Notes under the pieces: model-generated
Told to the model about the DNA's origin: nothing
The model's database searches: none
The model's input: only the letters and a program-made list of their open reading frames with translations
In this document: positions 1-11,800 of the stretch, piece after piece
Position numbering within the stretch: position 1 is the first letter of the stretch
How the letters are laid out: each line of letters opens with the position of its first letter
Program-made: the position numbers and the translations under genes
NCBI RefSeq assembly: GCF_051020955.1
Contig: NW_027476483.1
Location: 149,573 to 213,572, forward strand
DNA: 64,000 bases
Source: Megalopta genalis
Lineage: Eukaryota; Arthropoda; Insecta; Hymenoptera; Halictidae
Direction: 5' to 3'

Positions 1-3000
1 GATTTGAAGCTAAACCTTCTACATCGCATTGATTTGAAGCTAAATTATGTGTTTCGCGTGGATTTGAAGGTAACTCGTTGTTTCGCATGCAGTTGAAGCT
101 AAATCATGCATTTCACAAGTATTTGAAGCCGAACCATTAGATTCGCATGGATTTGAAGCTAAGCCTTCTACTTGGCACTGATTTGAATCTAAATTATGTG
201 TTTCGCGTGGATTTGAAGGTAACTCGTTGTTTCGCATGCAGTTGAAGCTAAATCATGCATTTCACAAGTATTTGTAGCCGAACCATTAGATTCGCATGGA
301 TTTGAAGCTAAGCCTTCTACTTCGCACTGATTTGAAGCTAAATCATGTGTTTCGTATGGATTTGAAGCAAACTCGTTCGTTTCGCCTGCATTTGAAGCTA
401 TATCATTTATATCGCAAGTATTTGATGCCAAAATCATTTGTTTCGCACGCATTTGAATCTAAACCTTCTACTTCGCATTGATTTGAAGCTAAATCATGTG
501 TTTCGTATGGATTTGAAGCTAACTCGTTTGTTTCGCATGCAATTGAAGCTAAATCATGTCTTTCACAAGTATTTGAAGATGAACCATTTAAATCGCATGG
601 CTTTGAACCTGAGCCTTCTGCTTCGCACAGATTTACACCTAAATAATGTGTTTCGCATGGATTTGAAGCTAAACCTTCTACATCCCATGGATTTGAAGCT
701 AAATCATGTGTTTGACATGGATTTGAATCTAAACCTTCTACATCGCATTGATTTGCAGCTGAATCATGTGTTTCGCATGGATTTGAAGCTAACTCATTCG
801 TTTCGCCTGCATTTGAAACTATATCACTTATATCGCAAGTATTTGAAGCTAAATCATGTGTTTCGATTGGATTTGAAGCTAAACCTTCTACATCGCATTG
901 ATTTGAAGCTTAATCTAGTGTATCGCATGGATTTGAAGCTAAACCTCCTACATCGCATTGATTTGCAGCTAAATCATGTGTTTCGCATGGATTTGAAGCT
1001 AACTCGTTCATTTCGCCTGCAGTTGAATCTACATCACTTATATCGCAAGTATTTGAAGCTAAATCATATGTGTCGCATGGATTTGAAGCTAAGCCTTCTA
1101 CTTGGCATTGAATTGAAGCTAAATCGTGTGTTTCGCTTGGATTTGTAGCTAACTCGTTTGTTTCGCCTGCATTTGAAGCTATATCACTTATATCGCAAGT
1201 ATTAGAAGCTAAATCATTTGTTTCGCACAGATTTGAAGCAAAACCTTCTACATCGCATTGATTAGAAGCTAAATTATGTGTTTCGCATGGATTTGAAGCT
1301 AACTCGTTTGTTCCTCCAGCTTTTGATGCTATATTACTTATATCGCAAGTATTTGAAGCTAAATCATATGTGTCGCATGCATTTGAAGCTGAAACTTCTA
1401 CATCGCATTGATTTGAAGCAAAATCTTGTGTATCGCATGCAGTTGAAGCTACACCACCCATATCCCAAGTGTTTGAAGCTAAATCATGTGTTTTGCATGG
1501 ATTTGAAGCTAAACCTTCTACATCGCATTGATTTGAAGCTAAATCATGTGTTTCGCATGGATTTGAAGCTAACTCGTTCGTTTCGCCTGCATGTGAAACT
1601 ATATCACTTATATCGCGAGTATTTGAAGCTAAATCATGCGTTTCGCATGGATTTGAAGCTAAACCATCTACATCGCATTGATTTGAAGCTAAATCATGTG
1701 TTTTGCAAGGATTTGAAGCTAACTCGTTTGTTTCGCATGCAGTTGTAGCTAAATCATGTCTTTCACAAGTATTTGAAGATAAACCATTTGAATCGCATTG
1801 ATTTGAACCTGAGCCTTCTACTTCGCACTGATTTGCAGCTAAATAATGTGTTTCGCATGGATTTGAAGCTAAACATTCTACATCCCATAGATTTGAAGCT
1901 AAATCATGTGTTTCGCTTGGATTTGAAGCTAAACCTTCTACATCGCAGTGATTTGAAGCTAAATTATGTGTTTCGGTTGGATTTGAATGTAACTCATTTG
2001 TTTCGCATGGAGTTGAAGCTAAATCATGCATTTCACTAGTATTTCAAGCCGAACCATTAGATTCGCAAGGATTTGAAGCTAAGCATTCTACCTCGCACTG
2101 ATTTGAAGTTAAATCATGTGTTTCGCGTGGATTTGGAGCTAACTCGTTTGCTTCGAATGCAGTTGAAGCTAAATCATGTATATCACAAGTATTTGAAGCC
2201 AAACCATTTGTATCGCATGGATTTGAAGCTCTGCCTTCTACTTCGCATTGATTTGACGCTAAATATTGTGTTTCGCATGAATTTGAAGGTAACTCGTTTG
2301 TTTCGCATGCAGTTGAAGCTAAATCATGTCTTTCACAAGTATTTGAAGATGAACCATTTGAATCGCATGGCTTTGAACCTGAGCCATCTACTTCGCACTG
2401 ATTTGCACCTAAATAATGTGATTCGCATGGATTTGAAGCTAAACCTTCTACATCCAATGGATTTGAAGCTAAATCATGTGTTTGGCATGGATTTGAAGTT
2501 AAACCTTCTACATCGCAATGATTTGCAGCTGAAGCATGTGTTTCGCATGCAGTTGAAGCTAAATCATGTATATCACAAGTATTTGAATCTAAACCATTTG
2601 ATTCGCATGGGATTTGATGCTAAGCCTTCTATTTCACACTGATTTGAAGATAAATCATGTGTTTCGCATGGATTTGAAGCAAACTCGTTTGTTTCGCTTG
2701 CAGTGGTAGCTAAATAATGTATATCACAAGTATTTGTAGCTAAACCATTTGTTTCGCATGGATTTGAAGCTAAGCCTTCTACTTCGCATTGATTTGAAGC
2801 TAAATCATTTGTTTCGCATGGATTTGAAGCTAAACCTTCTACATCGCATTGATTGGATCCTAAATCACGTGTTTTGCATGGATTTGAATCTAAGCCTTCT
2901 ACATAGCATTAATTTGCAGCTGAATCATGTATTTCGCATGGATTTGAAGCTAACTCGTTCGTTTCTCCTGCATTTGAAACTATATCACTTATATCGCAAG

Positions 3001-5115
3001 TATTGGAAGCTCAATCATTTGTTTCGCATGGATTTCAAGCTAAACCTGCTACTTCGCATTGATTTGAAGCTAAATTATGTGTTTCGCATGGATTTGAAGC
3101 TAAGCCTTCTACTTCGCATTGATTTGAAGCTAAATCATGTGTTTCGCGTGGATTTGAAGGTAGCTGGTTTGTTTCGCATGCAGTTGAAGCTATATCACCT
3201 TTATCCCAAGTGTTTGAATCTCAATCATTTGTTTCGCATGAATTTGAAGCTAAACCTTCTACATCGCATTGATTTGAAGCTAAATCATGTGTTTCGCATG
3301 GATTTGAAGCTAACTCGTTTGTTTCGCATACATTTGAAGCTGTATCCTTCATATTCGCAAGTATTTGAAGCTAAATCATTTGTTTCGCATTGATTTGAAG
3401 CCAACCTGCTACTTCGCGTTGATTTGAAGCTAAATCATGTGTTTCGCATAGATTGAAAGCTAAATCATGTGTTTTGCATGGATTTGAAGCTAACTCGTTT
3501 GCTTCGCCTGCATTTGAAGCTATTTCATTTATACCGCAAGTATTTGAAGCTAAATCATTCGTTTGGCATGGATTTGAAGCTAATCCTTCTACTTCGCTTT
3601 GATTTGAAGACGAATCATGTGTTTCGCATGGATTTGAAGCTAACTCTTTTGTTTCGCCTGCATTTGAAGCTATATCACTTATATGGCAAGTATTTGAAGT
3701 TAAATCAGTTGTGTCGCTTGGATTTGAAGCTACCTCGTTTGTTTCGCCTGCAGTTGAAGCTAAATAATGTATATCCGAAGTATTTGGAGCTAAACCATTT
3801 GATTCGCATGGATTTGAAGCAGAGCCTTCTACTTCGCATGTATTTGAAGCTAAACCACGTGTTTCCCATGAATTTGAACCTAAATCATGTTTTTCGCATG
3901 CATTTTTAGCTTACTCACGTGTTTTGCATGGATTTGACGCTAACTCGTTTGTTTCGCATGCAGTTGTAGCTAAATAATGTATATCACAAGTATTTCTAGC
4001 TAAACCATTTGTTTCACATGGATTTGAAGCTAAGCCTTCTACTTCGCATTGATTTGAAGCTAAATCATGTGTTTCGCGTGGATTTGAAGGTAGCTGGTTT
4101 GTTTCGCATGCAGTTGAAGCTATATCACCTTTATCCCAAGTGTTTGAATCTCAATCATTTGTTTCGCATGGATTTGAAGCTAAGCCTTCTACTTCGCATT
4201 GATTTGTAGCTAAATCATGTGTTTCCCTTGGATATGAAGCTAAATCATGTGTTCTACATGGATTTTAAGCTAACTCGTTTGTTTCGGCTGCATTTGAAGC
4301 TCTTTCATTTATACTGCAAGTATTTGAAGCTAAGCCTTCTAATTCGCATTGTCTTGAAGCTAAATAATGTATTTCGCGTGGATTCGAAGCTAACTCGTAT
4401 GTTCCGCATGCAGTTGAAGCTAAATCATGTTTATCACAAGTATATGAATCTAAACCATTTGTTTCGAAAATATATGAAACTAACACATGTTTTTGTCATG
4501 AACTTGAAGCTAAATCATGTGTTTCATATGGATTTGAAGCTATCTCGTTTGTTTCGCCTGCAGTTGAAGCTAAGTCATGTATATCATAAGTATCTTCGGC
4601 TAAACAATTTGTTTCGCATGTATTTCATGCTAAACCATGTGCTCCGCATGAATTTGAAGATAAATCATGTGTTTCGCATGGATTTAAAGCTAAATCATGT
4701 GTGTCGTTTGGACTTGAAGCTAACTCGTGTGTTTCGCCTGCATTTGACGCTATTTCATTTATACCGCAATTATTTGACGGCAAATAATGTGTTTCGCATG
4801 TGTTTGAAGATAAGCCTTCTACTTCGCTTTGATTTGAAGCAAAATTATGTGTCTCGCACGGATTTGAAGCTAACTCATTTCTTTCGCCTGCATTTGAAGC
4901 TATATCACTTATACCGCAAGTATATGAAGGTAAATCATTTGTTTCGCATGGATGTGAAGCTAAGACTTCTATTTCGCATTGATTGGAAGCTAAATCATGT
5001 GTTTGGCATGGATTTGAAGCTAAACCTTCTACATCGCATTGATTTGCAGCTGAATCATGTGTTTGGCATGGATTTGAAGCTAACTCGTTCGTTTCGCCTT
5101 TTTTTAAAGCTAGAT
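1..5115 (+). repeat. Block alpha, copy 1 (left edge to 5.1 kb)
   Basis: This segment is cut by the left window edge. From about position 121 it is colinear with 36,315 onward, at offset 36,194 and then 36,346 after a 152-bp length difference near position 400. Its right part (3.6-5.1 kb) matches 42.95-44.5 kb (offset about 39,343) and 54.6-56.1 kb (offset 50,983). The part from 3.4 to 5.1 kb holds the most divergent monomers of the window, with types such as GTGCTCCGCATG and TGTTTTTGTCATG, and a less regular pentamer order. Stops break both open frames repeatedly, for example TTGTAG in the plus frame near 3,970 and TTTCAAGC near 3,035 and 2,043 in the minus frame. Confidence 0.8.
910..2031 (-). 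repeat. Well-ordered stretch showing the 150-bp (5-monomer) higher-order repeat
   Basis: Translating the minus strand is a convenient way to label monomers, each giving a decapeptide of the form ASNxC[ED]xxxL. The last four residues run in a repeated order of five: TNEL, THDL, VEGL, T-x-x-L, ISDI. In this stretch the cycle is seen several times, with longer cycles where VEGL/THDL-type pairs are added. A five-monomer cycle is 150 bp. The frame is open for 373 codons here, but this follows from a stop-free monomer and I do not take it as a gene. A close copy lies at 37,256-38,377. Confidence 0.85.
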
Positions 5116-5259
5116 CACTTATATCGCAAGTATTTGAAGCTAAAGCATGTGTTTCGCTTGGATTTGAAGTTAAACCTTCTACATCGCAGTGATTTGAAGC
5201 TAAATCGTGTGTTTCGCATGGATTTGAAGCTAACTCGTTTGTTTCGCATGCAGTTGTAG
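4219..5259 (+). other. Longest plus-strand open frame (346 codons); not called as a gene
   Basis: Reads as decapeptides close to MDLKLNHVFR: basic, with alternating Leu and an aromatic residue. It begins at a GTG in the repeat and ends at a TAA created by GTAGCTTAATAATG. Copies at 43,562-44,602 (same length) and 55,202-56,026 (shortened by an indel near 55,987) show that the openness is inherited with the block. The frame is open only because the consensus monomer has no stop in it. The minus-strand ASN frame is open over much of the same DNA. Confidence 0.12.
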
Positions 5260-7505
5260 CTTAATAATGTATATCACAAGTATTTGTAGCTCAACCATTT
5301 GTGTCGCATGGATTTGAAGCTAAACCTTCTACATCGCATTGATTTGCTGCTAAATCATTTGTTTGGCATGGATTTGAAGCTATCTCGTTTGTTTCGCCAG
5401 CATTTGAAACTATATCATTTACATCGCAAGTATCTGAAGCAAAACCATTCGTTTCGCAAGAATATGAAGCTAATCCATGTGTTTCGCATGAATTTGAATA
5501 TAAATCATGTGTTTCGCAAGCATTTGAAGATAACTCGACTATTCCGCCTGCTTTTGAATCTAAATCATTTGTTTCGCACGGATTTGAAGCTAAACCTTCT
5601 ACATCGCATTGATTTGAAGCTAAATCGTGTGTTTCGCATGGATTTGAAGCTAAATCGTGTGTTTCGCATGGATTTGAAGCTAAATCATTTGTTTCGCATG
5701 CAGCTGAAGCTAAATCATGTATATCACAAGTATCTGTATCTAAGCCATTTGTTTCGCTAGGATTTGAAGCCAAGCCTTCTACTAAGAATTGACTTGAAAC
5801 TAAATCATTTGTTTCGCATGGATTTGAAGCTAATCGTGTGTTTCGTCTGCATTTGAAGCTATATCACCAATATCGAGAGTATTTGAAGATGAGTCATTTG
5901 TTTTGCTCAGATTTGAATCTAAACCTTCTACATCGCATTGATTTGAAGCTAAATCATGTGTTCCCCTTGTATATGAAGCTAAATCATTTGTTTCACATGG
6001 ATTTGAAGCTAACTCGTTTGTTTCGCCTGCATTTGAAGCTGTATCACATATATCGCAAGTATTTGTAGCTAAATCATTTGTTTCGCACAGATTTGAAGCT
6101 AAACCTTTTACATCGCATTGATTTGAAGCTAATTCAAGTGTTTCGCATGGATTTGAAGCTAACTCGTTTGTATCGCATGCAGATGAAGCTAAATCATGTA
6201 TATCACAAGTAGTTGAAGCTAAACCATTTGTTTCGCTTGGATTTGAAGATGAGCCTTCAACTTCGCATACATTTGAAGCTAAATTATGTGTTTCGCATGG
6301 ATTTGAAGCTAACTCGTTTGTTCCTCCAGCTTTTGATGCTATATTACTTATATCGCAAGTATTTGAAGCTAAATCATATGTGTCGCATGCATTTGAAGCA
6401 GAAACTTCTACATCGCATTGATTTGAAGGAAAATCTTGTGTATCGCATGCAGTTGAAGCTACACCACCCATATCCCAAGTGTTTGAAGCTAAATCATGTG
6501 TTTCGCATGGATTTGAAGCTGAACCTTCTACATCGCATTGATTTGAAGCTAAATCGTGTAAATCGCATGGATTTGAAGCTAAACCTTCTACATCGCATTG
6601 ATTTGTAGCTAAATCATGTGTTTCCCTTGGATATGAAGCTAAATCATGTGTTTCGCATGGATTTGAAGCTAACTCGTTTGTTTTCCTGCTTTTGAACCTA
6701 CTCCGTTTATATCGCAAGTATTTGAAGCTAACTCGTTTGTTTCGCATGCATTTGAAGCTGTATCCGTTATATTCGCAAGTATTTGAAGCTAAATCATGTG
6801 ATTCGCAAGGATTTGAAGCTAACTCGTTTGTTCCGCCAGTATTTGAAGCTATATCACTTTTATCGCAAGTACTTAAAGCTAAATCATTTATAACGCGCAG
6901 ATTTGAAGCTAAACCTTCTACATATCATTGATTTGAATCTAAATCAAGTGTTTCGCGTGGACTTGAAGCTAACTCGTTGATTTCGCATGCAGTTGAAGCC
7001 AAATTATCTATATCGTAAGTATCTGAAACTAATCCCTTTGTTCCGCATGGATTTGAAGCTAAGCCCTCTACTTCGCATTGATTCGAAGCTAAATCATGTG
7101 TTTCACATGGATTCGTAGCTAACCCGTTTGTTTCGTCAGCATTTGAAGCTATATCACTTATATCGCAAGCAGCTGAAGCTAAATCATTTGTTTCGCATGG
7201 ATTTGAAGCTAACTCGATTGTTTCTTCTGCATTTGAAACTATATCACTAATATCGAGAGTATTTGAAGCTAAATCATGTGTTTCGCACAGATTTGAAGCT
7301 AAACCTTCTACTTCGCATTGATTTGACGCTAAATATTGTGTTTCGAATGAATTTGAAGCTAACTCGGTGTTTCGCATGCAGTTGAAACTAAATAATGTAT
7401 ATCACAAGTATTTGCAGCTAAACGATTGATTCGCATGGATTTGAAACTAAGCCTTCTACTTGGCAGTGAATTGAAGCTAAATCGTGTGTGTTGCATGGAT
7501 TTGAA
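5116..7505 (+). repeat. Block beta, copy 1
   Basis: This block is repeated at 11,801-14,190 with an offset of 6,685-6,687, the small changes being one-base indels (11,985, 12,804, 13,213). Its left boundary is sharp: 5,100-5,115 (a run of seven T then AAAGCTAG) differs from the base before 11,801, after which the two copies agree. The first 1.1 kb also matches 44.6-45.6 kb and, in part, 56.2-56.96 kb. The block includes three nearly identical neighbouring monomers around 5,620-5,700 (AAATCGTGTG type), a local monomer amplification. Confidence 0.8.
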
Positions 7506-9777
7506 GCTCACTCGTTCGTTTCGCCTGCATTTGAAACTATATCACTTATATTGCAAGTATTTGAAGCTAAATCATGTGTTTCGCATGGATTTGAAGCTAA
7601 ACCTTCTACATCGCATTGATTTGAAGCTAAATTATGTGTTTCGCTTGGATTTGAAGATGAACCATTTGAATCGCATGGCTTTGTACCTGATCCTTCTACT
7701 TCGCACTGAATTGCACCTAAATAATGTGTTTCGCATGCAGTTGAAACTAAATCATGTATATCACAAGTATTTGCAGCTAAACAATTGATTCGCGTGGACT
7801 TGAAGCTAAGCCTTCTACTTGGCATTGAATTGAAGCTAAATCGTGTGTTTTGCATGGATTTGAAGCTAACTCGTTTGTTTCTCCTGTATTTGAAGCTGTA
7901 TCATTTATATCGCAAGTATTTGATGCTAAACCATTTGTTTCGCATGTATTAGAAGCTAAGCCTTCTACTTCGCATTGATTGGATCCTAAATCACGTGTTT
8001 TGCATGGATTTGAAGCTAAGCCTTCTACATCGTATTGATTTGAAGCTAAATCATGTGTTTCGCGTGGATTTGAAGGTAACCCCTTTGTTTCGCATGCAGT
8101 TGAAGCTAAATCATGTCTTTCACAAGTATTTGAAGATGAACCATTTGAATCGCATGGCTTTGAACCTGAGCCATCTACTTCGCACTGATTTGCACCTAAA
8201 CTATGTGTTTCGCATGGATTTGAAGCTAACTCGTTCGTTTCACCTGCATTTGAAGCTAAATCATGTGTTTCGCTTGGATTTGAAGCTAAACCTTCTACAT
8301 CGCATTGATTTGAAGCTTAATCTAGTGTATCGCATGGATTTGAAGCTAAACCTCCTACATCGCATTGATTTGCAGCTAAATCATGTGTTTCGCATGGATT
8401 TGAAGCTAACTCGTTCATTTCGCCTGCAGTTGAATCTACATCACTTATATCGCAAGTATTTGAAGCTAAATCGCGTGTTTCGCATGGATTTGAAGCTAAC
8501 TAGTTCGTTGCGCATGCAGTTAAATCTAAATAACGTATATCACAAGTATTTGAAGCTAATCCATTTGACTCGCATGGATTTGAAACTAAGCCTTCTACTT
8601 CGCATTATTGAAAGCTAAATCACGTGTTCTGCATGGATTTGAAGCTAAACCTGCTACTTCGCATTGATTTGAAGCTAAATTATGTGTTTCGCGTGGATTT
8701 GAAGGTAACTCGTTGTTTCGCATGCAGTTGAAGCTAAATCATGCATTTCACAAGTATTTGAATCCGACCCAATAAATTCGCATGGATTTGATGCTAAGCC
8801 TTCTACTTCGCACTGATTTGAAGTTAAATCATGTGTTTCGCGTGGATTTGGAGCTAACTCGTTTGCTTCGAATGCAGTTGAAGCTAAATCATGTATATCA
8901 CAAGTATTTGAAGCTAAACCATTTGTATCGCATGGATTTGAAGCTCTGCCTTCTACTTCGCATTGATTTGACGCTAAATATTGTGTTTCGCATGAATTTG
9001 AAGGTAACTCGTTTGTTTCGCATGCAGTTGAAGCTAAATCATGTCTTTCACAAGTATTTGAAGATGAACCATTTGAATCGCATGGCTTTGAACCTGAGCC
9101 ATCTACTTCGCACTGATTTGCACCTAAATAATGTGATTCGCATGGATTTGAAGCTAAACCTTCCACATCCCATGGATTTGAAGCTAAATCATGTGTTTGG
9201 CATGGATTTGAAGCTAAACCTTCTACTTCGCATTGATTTGCAGCTGAATCATGTGTTTCGCAAGGATTTGAAGCTAACACGTTCGTTTCGCCTGCATGTG
9301 AAACTATATCACTTATATCGCAAGTATTTGAAGCTAAATCATGCGTTTCGCATGGATTTGAAGCTAAACCATCTACATCGCATTGATTTGAAGCTAAATC
9401 ATGTGTTTTGCATGGATTTGAAGCTAACTCGTTTGTTTCGCATGCACTTGTAGCTAAATCATGTCTTTCACAAGTATTTGAAGATAAACCATTTGAATCG
9501 CATTGATTTGAACCTGAGCCTTCTACTTCGCACTGATTTGCAGCTAAATAATGTGTTTCGCATGGATTTGAAGCTAAACATTCTACATCCCATAGATTTG
9601 AAGCTAAATCATGTGTTTCGCTTGGATTTGAAGCTAAACCTTCTACATCGCATTGATTTGAAGCTAAATTATGTGTTTCGGTTGGATTTGAATGTAACTC
9701 ATTTGTTTCGCATGCAGTTGAAGCTAAATCATGCATTTCACTAGTATTTCAAGCCGAACCATTAGATTCGCAAGGAT
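7506..9777 (+). repeat. Block gamma, copy 1
   Basis: This is the most amplified block of the window. Its marker, a BamHI site (GGATCC) followed 24 bp later by a GAAGCTAAGCC monomer, sits at 7,981 and recurs at 15,147, 17,815, 20,273, 22,941, 26,630, 30,291, 33,951, 46,036 and 57,313. Compared with the copy 7,166 bp downstream it lacks 480 bp (16 monomers) near 7,510. It carries private differences such as CCTAAACTATG near 8,200, where other copies read CCTAAACAATG, and CGCATTATTG near 8,605, where others have one more A. Confidence 0.85.
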
Positions 9778-11052
9778 TTGAAGCTAAGCATTCTACCTCG
9801 CACTGATTTGAAGTTAAGTCATGTGTTTCGCGTGGATTTGGAGCTAACTCGTTTGCTTCGAATGCAGTTGAAGCTAAATCATGTATATCACAAGTATTTG
9901 AAGCTAAATCATTTGTTTCTCATGGATTTGAAGCTAAACCTTCTACATCCCATGGATTTGAAGCTTAATCATGCTTTTTGCATGGATTTGAAGCTAACTT
10001 GATTGTATCCCCTGCATTTGAATTTACTTCATTTATATCGCAAGTATTTGAAGCTAAACCTTCTACATCGCATTGATTTGAAGGTAAATTGTGTGTTTCG
10101 CATGGATTTGAAGCTAAACCTTCTACTTCCCATTGTTTTGAAGCTTAATCATGTGTTTTGCATGGATTTGAAGCTATCTCGTCTGTTTCGCCTGCAGTTG
10201 AATCTATATCACATATATCACATGTTTTTGAAGCATAACCATTTGTTCCGCATGGATTTGAAGCTGCGCCTTCTACTTCGCATTGATTTGAAACTAAATC
10301 ATGTATTTCGCATGGATCTGAAGCTAACTCGTTTGTTTCGCCCGGATTTGAAGCTATATCACTTATGTTCGAAAGTATTTTATGCTAAATCATTCGGTTC
10401 GCATGGATTTGAAGCTAACCCTTTTACTTCGCATTGATTTGAAGTTAAATCATGCGTTTACCTTGGATTTGAAGCTGAATCGTTTTTTCGCATGCAGTTG
10501 AATCTATATCATTTATATCGCAAGTATCTGAAGCTAAATCATTTGTTTCTCATGGATTTGAAGCTAAACCTTCTACATCCCATGGATTTGAAGCTAAATC
10601 ATGTGTTTGGCATGGATTTGAAGTTAAACCTTCTACATCGCAATGATTTGCAGCTGAAGCATGTGTTTCGCATGCAGTTGAAGCTAAATCATGTATATCA
10701 CAAGTATTTGAATCTAAACCATTTGATTCGCATAGATTTGAAGCTATGCCTTCTACTTCGCATTAATAGGAAGCTAAATCACGTGTTTTGCATGGATTTG
10801 ACGCAATACCTTCTACATCGCATTGATTTGAACCTAAATCATGTGTTTCGCACGGATTTGAAGCTAACTCGTTTGTTTCGCATACAGTTGGAGCTATATC
10901 ATGTATATATCAACTATAAGAAGCTAAACCATTTGTTTCGCATGTATGTGAAGCTAAATCATGTGTTTACCATGACAATGAACCTAAATCATGTGTTGCC
11001 CATGGATTTGAAGCTTAATCATGTGTTTTGCATGGATTTGAATCTAACTTGA
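9778..11052 (+). repeat. Block delta, copy 1
   Basis: This block begins with the AAGCATTCTACCTCG monomer after a TTTCAAGCCG monomer and runs through GTATCCCCTGCATTTG (about 10,005) to the CTATAAGAAGC monomer (about 10,915). Copies lie at 24,170-25,444 (offset 14,392), 28,428-29,100, 32,089-32,760, 47,834-48,780, 50,745-51,690 and 58,767-59,640. In the plus frame GAAGCTTAA changes keep the frame open but place TAA in the minus frame, and these changes are shared by the copies. Confidence 0.8.
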
Positions 11053-11800
11053 TTGTATCCTCAGCATTTGAAGTTACTTCATTTATATCGCAAGTATTTG
11101 AAGCTAAATCATATGTGTTTCGCTTGATTTGAAGCTAACTCGTTTGTTTCGCAGGCAGTTGTAGCTAAATAATATATATCACAAGTATTTGTAGCTAAAC
11201 CATTTGTTTCGCATGGATTTGAAGCTAATCCTTCTACTTCGCATTGATTTGAAGCTAAATCATTTGTTTCGCATGGAATTGAAGCTACCTCGTTTGTTGC
11301 TCCAGCTTTTGAAGCTATATCACTTATATCGCAAGTATTTGAAGCTAAATCATATGCGCCGCATGGATTTGAAGCTGAACCTTCTACATCGCATTCATTT
11401 GAAGCTAAATCTTGTGTATCGCATTGATTTGAAGCTAAACCTTCTACATCGCATTGATTTGAAGCTAAATCATTTGTTTCGCATGGATTTGAAGGTAACC
11501 CCTTTGTTTCGCATGCAGTTGAAGCTAAATCATGTCTTTCACAAGTATTTGAAGATGAACCATTTGAATCGCATGGCTTTGAACCTGAGCCATCTACTTC
11601 GCACTGATTTGCACCTAAACAATGTGTTTCGCATGGATTTGAATCTAAACCTTCTACATCCCATGGATTTGAAGCTAAATCATGTGTTTGGCATGGATTT
11701 GAAGCTAAACATTCTACATCGCATTGATTTGCAGCTGAATCATGTGTTTCGCATGGATTTGCGAGCTAACTCGTTCGATTCGCCTGCATTGAAACTATAT
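11053..11800 (+). repeat. Block epsilon, copy 1
   Basis: Marked by the TTGTTGCTCCAGC and ATATGCGCCGCATG monomers (about 11,295 and 11,353) and by an off-phase monomer GGATTTGCGAGCT near 11,758 that adds one base. Copies are at 25,445-25,880 (partial), 29,130-29,990, 32,790-33,650 and 60,700-61,660. In this copy the added base is compensated by a missing T in GCATTGAAAC near 11,788; the other copies keep the T. Confidence 0.78.

Noticed and set aside
910..2031. Pentapeptide-repeat or ice-nucleation-type protein
   Set aside because: The pentapeptide consensus A[DN]Lxx needs a five-residue period, whereas here the period is ten with Cys in the middle. Ice-nucleation repeats are 8/16/48 residues with AGYGST-type motifs, which are absent.
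4219..5259. Plus-strand Leu-rich repeat protein
   Set aside because: Spacing and residues do not fit leucine-rich repeat consensus, starts are arbitrary repeat ATG/GTG codons, and the frame ends at TAG/TAA created by single changes in the same monomer.
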